Positions 55,601 through 64,000 of a DNA stretch of 64,000 bases are shown here, one piece after another. Location of the stretch: positions 14,326,545 to 14,390,544 of the forward strand of contig NC_088790.1 of the NCBI RefSeq assembly GCF_949628265.1. The letters are read 5' to 3'. Source of the stretch: Cloeon dipterum. Taxonomy: Eukaryota > Arthropoda > Insecta > Ephemeroptera > Baetidae. Under the pieces are notes generated by a model. That model saw nothing but the letters and a program-made list of their open reading frames with translations, was not told where the DNA came from and ran no database searches. Positions within the stretch are counted from its first letter, which is position 1. Each line of letters begins with the position of its first letter. The position numbers were made by a program, and so were the translations under genes.

Positions 55601-58600
55601 TGACCACCCCATCCCGCAATTCAATTTCCATTTGGGCGTTCTTTAGTTGCTCTGAAAATGACACAAAAAATGAGATTGAAAAAGTTGGCAAGGCAGGTGA
55701 AAAGCACCTATGAGGTCCTCAACAACTTGGTGACTTTTGTGCAGATCTTCCTCCATTGTTTCCAGGCGCTGCTTCAGTTTCTCCACCTCGTCATTGAACT
55801 GAGTGACTTCTTTAGTTGTGATTTCCGGCAAATCCTCAATCTTCTTGAGAATCAGTTCGCCATCTAAAATCAAAGCTTTTTAAATTTGCTTAAGTCGCTC
55901 ACGCAAAAATCAAAACAAAATACCTGGCAAGTCGACGGTGTGATCGAGATCAATTTTAGCTTTAGAATTTGAGTCGTTGAGGGAGAGCTCGTCGTTGTTG
56001 CAGAGGTCGATGCACGACCTCCTGTGTTGATTGTCCATATTCACTTGCAGACAGGCTTGCAGATCAGCCTTTTCCTGCTCCAGGTGCTCGATGGCCTCGG
56101 CCTGCTGCTCCTCGCTCTCCTTTAGCTTCTGCGTCAGCTCCTCCACCGTCTGCTGAACTAGTTTGTACTTCTGAGCAAGGTCCTGGCAGTCTTTCTGGTT
56201 TTGATCGCACGAATTCCGCAGCAGCGCACACTCATCTTCCGAATTGCTCAAGGCCCTGAAGTATTTTATGTTATTATTTACAAAATTTTATATCTTAAAT
56301 CTTAACCTTTCAATGTCTTTCAGTTTCAAAACGGCTTCCACCTTTTCCTGAACAACTTTTTTCAAGGCCTCCTTGGCTGCTGCTTGGTAACTGTCCTTTT
56401 CGTCTAACAACCTGCGCACTTCCTCGCGGACCTTCTCTTCAGGGAAATTCTAAACAGATCATTGTAATTTTATTTATTTAATATATTTTTTAATGAAAGT
56501 CACCTTAGAACATGTAAGAAGTTGATTCTCAAGGAGCTCAATTTTGGACAGAAGTCTATCCTCCTCGATCAGCGCCTTCCACGCCTTGTCCACAGCCACA
56601 ACCATATTGCTAACGAGACTCTGCATGGTCGCTAATTTGTTCTCAAGCAGTTGTTCACGGTGCAGACACTCCTAAAATTAAAATGAGCTTAACAGAGCAA
56701 ACAATTTTCTTTTCCCCGCATATTTGCGTTGGTATGCGGTTTGCATTTCATTGCGTTCAACTGCACTAGGACAGTTTAACTGTTTTATATAGCTACATAA
56801 TTCAATTTGTCCCTACTACTATCTTTTTTTTTGTCAAACTGCATTATTATTAATGAGTTCATAACACGACAAATTATACATTTTATTACAAAGGGGAGGG
56901 AAAAAATCATTGTGCAATTGAGATAACGGCATGTTAAGTAATCTATTTATAAAGAGTGTTGTTAATCAATTAAGATTAAATTTTATAGCTACACCTATAG
57001 GTTCAAAATAATGTTTTAAAATGTTATGAGAGCTTACTTAGTAAATTGATATTAATGTTAATGATTTAAAAATCGTTTCATTCACTTTTCATGCTGAAAG
57101 AATTTAAAATGAAAAACATTTGTAATAAATCATAACATCAAAATTAAAAAATTAAACTGAGAAAAACTGCAAACTGCTGAATGGCTCTATTTAGCAGTTC
57201 GCAGCCGTCAAAAAGGTACAAGAGAATTTTTCCTTCGTGCTAGAAAAAATTAGCATTTCTCTTTCACTTTTACTCAGAAATGATTTTAGCTGGACGTTTC
57301 TGACCATCGCTGATTTACATTTCTCTGCAATAAAACGGTTATAAATTTTGTTTTGGAGGTAAATTACTGCTGAGGAATGCTGGGCCAAAACAGTTACTGT
57401 ACAGTACGAGAATGTGTTGTTTAATTTTTCCTTAGAATTATCAGTATTATTAGCTATCCGCTCAGAATTAATTTTTCGCACAGAGTAGAGCCATTCAGTT
57501 TTTCTTATATATATAAAGATTAAACCTAATGTGGTTTTATTTCTTGTCTTAAAACACATGGACATACTTGGATGAAGTGCTTCAGCTGGTACATGTCTTC
57601 GAGGGGTACGGTGCCGACCGAGCTGACCACCGTGGTCGATGGACTCGCCTTGGCCTCTTTCCCGTCAGCCAAGTACAGCTTGAGAGTGGCGATGATGCAG
57701 CCGTGGGTCACTTTCCTCGTATTCTCCATCACATCCACTCCAAACTGGACTATGTCCGACGAGCAAACCTCCCGCGGCGGAGACTCCTCAGCGCCCTTGC
57801 TAAGCCGTTGGTTATTGACGAAGGTGCCATTGCTGCTCTTTGTGTCTTGAAGGAAAAACTGTGCAACAAGTAAATTAATTTGTTAGTTTGCGAGATAAAA
57901 GGGGAAGGAGAGCAGATAATTGCACCTGATTTGAGAGCAATTTTTCATTTTTACCTTAAACCTTTCTTGAAACAAAGAAGCTCTGCACATCAAAAATGAA
58001 GTAAATTTGATCATTATTGGCTGAAGCAATAGGTAGATTGATTTGTGAATTCTAGTAACATCATCTATATAGTGTGATAAAATCCCTTTTTTTTCAAAAA
58101 TGTATAGAAATATTTTACGGATTTTCTACGTTTTTCGCTTCACTATTCCATCCTCCTCTTCGCGGTCCATCAAATGGTGTGAGGGGAATAAATCAGGATT
58201 TTCAGTACGCAGAATTTGATGTTCGCTTCTTTTGAATCACTTTAATTTTGTAATAGATTTACTCGAGTAACTACCAACCATGGTAAATTTCAGCTTAGTC
58301 TGAATTTATTTGAGGAAAATATATAAAAATGATTTTACTTGGTGACTTTTACACCCGTTTCCTCTCTTTTATTTCCCCCTCTAATGCCATTATTTCCCTC
58401 CTGCAGAAGTGAAGGTATAAGGAAAATTTTCGAGAAATGAAAAAAATTAACAAAAAGTGTTATAGGCGAGAAAAAAATCAAATAAATTCATCCCATCCAT
58501 ATTAGTTTGAAATTATAAATAAAAATTGCAACAAATCTTCGTTTGCATTCATGAGTCGTTATTTCCTTTAAAAATTTCCTCGAAATAACTTATTCCTACC

Positions 58601-59667
58601 TCCAGCTTTATTCGAGGTCACAAGCAAGCAACTTAAAAATAATTGAGAAATTTAATGAAGGAGATAATTGCAAAGAATTATCAAAATAAGGTAAAAAGAA
58701 GGAAGCTTAGAACATTAGATGTTGCCAACTCTGATTGAAATTTATATCTTTAAAAATTACAATGAGCGTTTACATTTAACTATGTTTAAAAATCAGAGCA
58801 GCTTGGACTCTGGAGTGCCTATTTTAATTTAAAGATGACAGAAGCTACTCGTCTTGATCACGTATAATTATGCCAATTTTAATGAAGAGTTGTATCATTC
58901 TGAGACGTTTTGATGAATTAAACTTCATGAAGTGGCTTGATCCATGATCCAGGACAAAAACTGAACAATTTTAAAAATAAGAGAAGGTTGTCATAAGGTA
59001 ATCGGAGAGTTTGTCACCTCAACTAAAAAGTTTAGGCGGAGCTTTGCAGGCCAGCAATTAATAAAAATTTGCATTGTTGGCTATAGCAAGAGGTTCATCG
59101 AGTCTGTTGTTAGTGGATTTTTGCAAAAGTGTATGCAATAATTAAATCAGGGCACTCGAATTTCAGATTTCAAAAAATTTCTCGAAAAAATTTCGCTTCA
59201 TTTCGGTTCTTTTCTCGTCGCGGTCTATCCAACGGTGTGAAAATTTTGTGGTAAATATTTTCTTTGATGACGAAATAATTCACGATTTTCAATCGGCAGA
59301 CATTGCTCGTCACCGCTTGAATACCATACAAACTTTTCTCGCAGATTTAAATGGCAAGATTAAGGGGCACTCTCAAATTCCATTAGGAACTATATGAAAA
59401 TGTAAAAAGGATTTTTGCAATTTATCTGTACAGCTTATTTATTACTTAAAGGTATCTTTGTTATAGTATGTAATTTACCTTTCCGTTCTCATACCACAGC
59501 AATGCGTGGTTGCGCGAGAGGACTTTGCAGTCAAAGATGGCATTGTTAGCAGCAGGTCGGGCCCTGGCCACCGACCTGCCGATCTTGACCGGCTGGTCCA
59601 GGTACAGGGTGCGCTCCTGGAAGGGGTGCGAATTTGGCCGGCACATCAGGACTGCCTTGGCGGTCAT
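52693..59667 (-). CDS. Slmap: Sarcolemma membrane-associated protein homolog (SLMAP, STRIPAK subunit)
   Basis: Tail-anchored FHA/coiled-coil protein of the STRIPAK complex; its FHA domain binds phosphorylated Hippo/MST kinase and restrains Hippo signalling. Fourteen exons: 59479-59667, 57568-57858, 56504-56671, 56307-56449, 55924-56255, 55708-55863, 55524-55651, 55394-55466, 54639-54775, 53636-53804, 53357-53579, 53160-53304, 52977-53108, 52693-52770; 787 residues (human 828). The start [20 protein letters not shown] and the FHA motifs [46 protein letters not shown] and [15 protein letters not shown] match the family nearly residue for residue. Then come [11 protein letters not shown] and [11 protein letters not shown], long coiled coils, and a C-terminal membrane anchor [17 protein letters not shown]. 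Exon 7 has a weak donor (GTCGTG). An alternative tail exon lies at 51529-51627. Confidence 0.93.
57981..58240. repeat. Diverged intronic repeat, copy 1
   Basis: About 260 bp in SLMAP intron 1 that aligns, with gaps, to 59042-59330: both share TTGGCT..AGCAA, TTTCGCTTCA, CGCGGTC-ATC-AA-GGTGTGA and GATTTTCA in the same order. Noncoding; an old duplication or a dispersed repeat family. Confidence 0.6.
59042..59330. repeat. Diverged intronic repeat, copy 2
   Basis: Second copy of the repeat at 57981-58240, same orientation, about 1.06 kb away in the same intron. Confidence 0.6.
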
Positions 59668-61735
59668 GTTGGATCACAGAAGGCAGTCTTGATTTATCGG
59701 GTCGAACCTGAGATTAACTGTCGAACAGGTGCATCACGGCGCTGGCCCTGAGAGCAGACATTGTTCAGGACTAATTAGACCTGAGATACATGGGAATATT
59801 AATTAAGAGAACAATGTTTGGTGCGAAATTGTCCCAGGAAATCTAATTATTGAAGGGAGCGATGGGTGCAGAGATTGGTTGTTGTGCCAGTGCGAACATT
59901 GCAATCACAATAATAAAATCCAGTATTCAGTTCCCTACCGCCAAACTTGTACACGAAAGTATTTTTTACTTTCGTTTGTAAACAGAGCGCTGAATATTTT
60001 ATTGGCAAAACAATTAACCTCGATTTCCACGCGTAAAACTCGATTTTCTGGCTTGAATTGTGAAATTGCTGACGGGGAAATTGTGAGCATGAGGGTGAAG
60101 AGTGCTGAGAGCTGCAGGTAATAGAGAAATTCCCTTCACAAAGCGTTTTCTCGATGTTAGGTGTACAAGCTGAGCACAATAATATACATAAATATAATCA
60201 TGTTGTGCGAAGGGAGTGTTGCGACAGTGGAACGGAGACGCGTTCGACCCTTCAGGTGGCCCTCTCGGGTCAGGACGACTTGGAATCCAGTCTGCAAGAC
60301 GACGGCTTACCTCGTGGGCATCATCGGTGAGGGTCAAGACCGGCCGATCGGCCGAAATTCCGCCGAAAGCGAGGCCAAAACACAGAACTGGCTCGAGAGC
60401 AATCACAACCACAATCGACAACTTCAGCTGAGAATCAACCAGGTGGCTCTGCAGGCGACAAGGCCTCCAGCCGTGCCAAGTTTCAAGAAGAAATAAGGCG
60501 TGGCCACTGGCCACTCTGCTGTGTCCCTAGCTGTGGCCTAGCTTCTGTTGGCAAAATTTTTTCAAGGATCTCTCCTGAAAAATTTAAAAAGGAAAAACAA
60601 GCAACAAGTTTCCCGATGCAAACCTTCCATTTTAAAACATTATTTTATTACTTTTGCAGTACATATAATATTATTCTTAAGAGCTAAGCGATCGAATGTT
60701 TCGTTAGTCGTGGACCAGCAAACTTGACGAAAATTAATAAACCAGCATTTTTCAACCGAATAGTGTTATAAAATATAATATAGTATTGAGTATTGACTTA
60801 TTAGGACTATGAATCTAAAACACTAAATTAAAAGTAAAAATTACGTAAATTAGTTAAATATTCCAATTTAACCCGTTCTTGCGGGAGGCTTTAGAATTTT
60901 GGCCTTGATACATTATTGATTTTTACAATTTTACATTTTGAACAATTTTGAAAAAAATTAACGCGGCTTTTTAGCTGTGTTTCTTAAAGAAACTCCCTTT
61001 CCATTTTGTTATTTTTCAAAGCAAATAAATGTCGGACCGTCAGTACACACCACAGCATTTACTAGTTCAAAATTGAATTATTTTATTTTTTTCTATTTCT
61101 ATACTATATTTTTAAAGTATTTTGAAATATATCGTCCTAGCAGCGTAGAAAAAACTGAATTTCCTTCTTTGAATAAAAGGCAACAATCAGTGCGACAGTG
61201 TAAATTTTAGTGTTTGTAGTGTAGTGTGTGTTTGTTGAGCCATGCGTATTTTCTACGCTGCCCGCCAGATGAGTGCCTTTTTAACATTAAAATTTGTCAG
61301 AAGAATTAAAAATGCAGCTTCTTCGGTGTGTATAGCATGCTGTTTATTTTTCTAAACTTCAACAGAAATGTCCTCAACAATTAAAATTTGGAAAATTTGT
61401 GTAAAGTGCAAATTGTTTTTGTGCTATTTTAATTGTACTATCTCGCAATCTCGAATGGAGCATAAAAAAACAAAATATATTTACAGGTTAAATTGTTTTT
61501 TTTTTAAAGCATAGTATCATAATCCTGAATCCTGATAAATTTTGATATTAATGTAGCGTTGTAAAAAAGTAAAAAACTAATTTAATAAACCACTTATGGC
61601 TAAAATAAAACACTGTTTCAATTTTTGTCGAAATAGGTAAAAATAGCTTATAGTTGTCTTATCGGAAATTTGATTGGCTTTGAGCACCTTTGATTTGGTT
61701 ATAGTTTTGACAATGGAATTAAAATGCGCTGGTTG
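59668..61735. promoter_or_regulatory. Divergent SLMAP / Rab7 upstream region
   Basis: A G+C-richer block at about 60215-60545 probably contains the SLMAP promoter and leader; it is open in frames on both strands but resembles no protein I know. From 60550 to 61735 the sequence is A+T-rich with nothing recognised. Confidence 0.45.
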
Positions 61736-61998
61736 TGGTTCCCCTCGCGCGCTTTGCTTTCGCGCTGAAACAGCTGCTTGCCAGCGCAGCGACGGCAGCG
61801 CCTCGAGGTGGGGATTCTTACGTCACTGTAAACTCGTGATCAGTTGGTGAGCAAGGCAAGGCACATCAACTGAGAGTTGCGTCGTTTTAATTTTCCCAGA
61901 AATACGCCGTTCCTGTGCACTCACTCGTTGCAATTTTCTGTCAATCGGATCAACCGACGTGTTTCGTGCACCCTAGGTCGAGGACGGTCGCTGATCAG
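61736..61998 (+). promoter_or_regulatory. Rab7 promoter and 5' UTR exon
   Basis: A locally G+C-rich stretch with a CRE-like TTACGTCA at 61818-61825 and an E-box CAGCTG near 61770. A leader exon ends at 61998 (CTGATCAG before GTGAGA) and joins the coding exon at 62296 (TTTCAG acceptor), 12 bp before the ATG. The transcription start is not defined by sequence alone. Confidence 0.55.
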
Positions 61999-62301
61999 GT
62001 GAGAGTTCGATTGTTATGAGGCAGACAATTGCTCCTCCATTACGTAGTACGAAGGCCAAGTGCTCAGTGCGCGACTTGCTGCGATAATTGCAGTCCTAAT
62101 TGCACAATTCACGGTCGCTAGGCAATTTCCTCGAGCTTGAAAAACTATATTGAACCCTGGAAAATGGTCTGCCATCGATATCAGGACCGTGTCTGCCTTT
62201 GGACACGGACCTGTCATTTCGGATGAGTCACACCAACAGCAGTCGCAGTTAATTACGCACTAGAAGTGTCGTTCTAAACCATGGTTTTGTTTCAGAAGTA
62301 G

Positions 62302-63689
<1,388 letters not shown>

Positions 63690-64000
63690 CCACACCAGTA
63701 ATTACATTTTCCACTATTTTTCAACTGTTCCACTGTTTGCAATTAGCCGAAATTATTGTCTGAATATGAATATCGTATCTTGTTCAAAACAAAAAAAATC
63801 AGCTGAAGTTTGTTGACCATCAACCAAAAATTGCTTAAGAACTATATAACTTGAATCAGCATTAAGTCAAAGCATAATCAGCGAGTTACTAACGTTACTA
63901 AACTCTTTTGGAAAGATTCATTTACGTTTACAAAATTTGATTCCTCTGGTTTCTCGGGTTTCTCAATCCTTTTATTCTTTGCGTTATCTCTTTTGAAATT
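63690..64000 (+). other. Rab7 3' UTR and flank
   Basis: A+T-rich noncoding sequence after the Rab7 stop. No AATAAA is seen before the window ends, so the 3' UTR probably continues beyond it. Confidence 0.5.

Noticed and set aside
60161-60514. Overlapping open frames on both strands as a small gene
   Set aside because: G+C-rich sequence lacks stops by composition; neither product resembles a known family, and the block sits where the SLMAP promoter is expected.

Overview
The window is nuclear DNA of an animal with A+T-rich noncoding sequence and many short GT-AG introns (about 50 bp to 2.9 kb). The protein families and the gene-dense layout (ten genes in 64 kb) suggest an arthropod, most likely an insect; I cannot fix the lineage from sequence alone. 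There are no bacterial operons, CRISPR arrays, rRNA or recognisable tRNA genes. All genes are spliced. I rebuilt them exon by exon, checking that splice phases match and that the joined protein follows the family.

Layout, left to right: BBS2 (minus, its 3' part lies beyond base 1); a 251-bp near-perfect hairpin; NOPCHAP1/C12orf45-like (plus); KIF3B/Klp68D kinesin-2 subunit (minus); a small TIR element; the large WNK kinase gene (minus, 8.9-23.5 kb); CARMIL (plus, 25.5-34.3 kb); an SLC6 Na+/Cl- transporter (minus); RtcB tRNA ligase (minus, its stop 206 bp upstream of the SLC6 start); AP-1 mu (plus); SLMAP (minus, with two candidate tail-anchor exons); Rab7 (plus).

The genes are mostly housekeeping or cell-biology genes and do not form one pathway. 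Loose themes are cilia (BBS2, KIF3B), ion transport and its control (WNK, SLC6), membrane traffic (AP-1 mu, Rab7) and the actin cortex (CARMIL).

I found no convincing undescribed system. The best leads are: a 96-nt intron near the end of WNK that is open in frame and would add a hydrophobic tail if retained; two alternative phase-compatible transmembrane tail exons in SLMAP; an 18-nt microexon in CARMIL; a 118-bp-arm hairpin with nested repeats; a second hairpin between the SLMAP tail exons; and two copies of a short TIR element.
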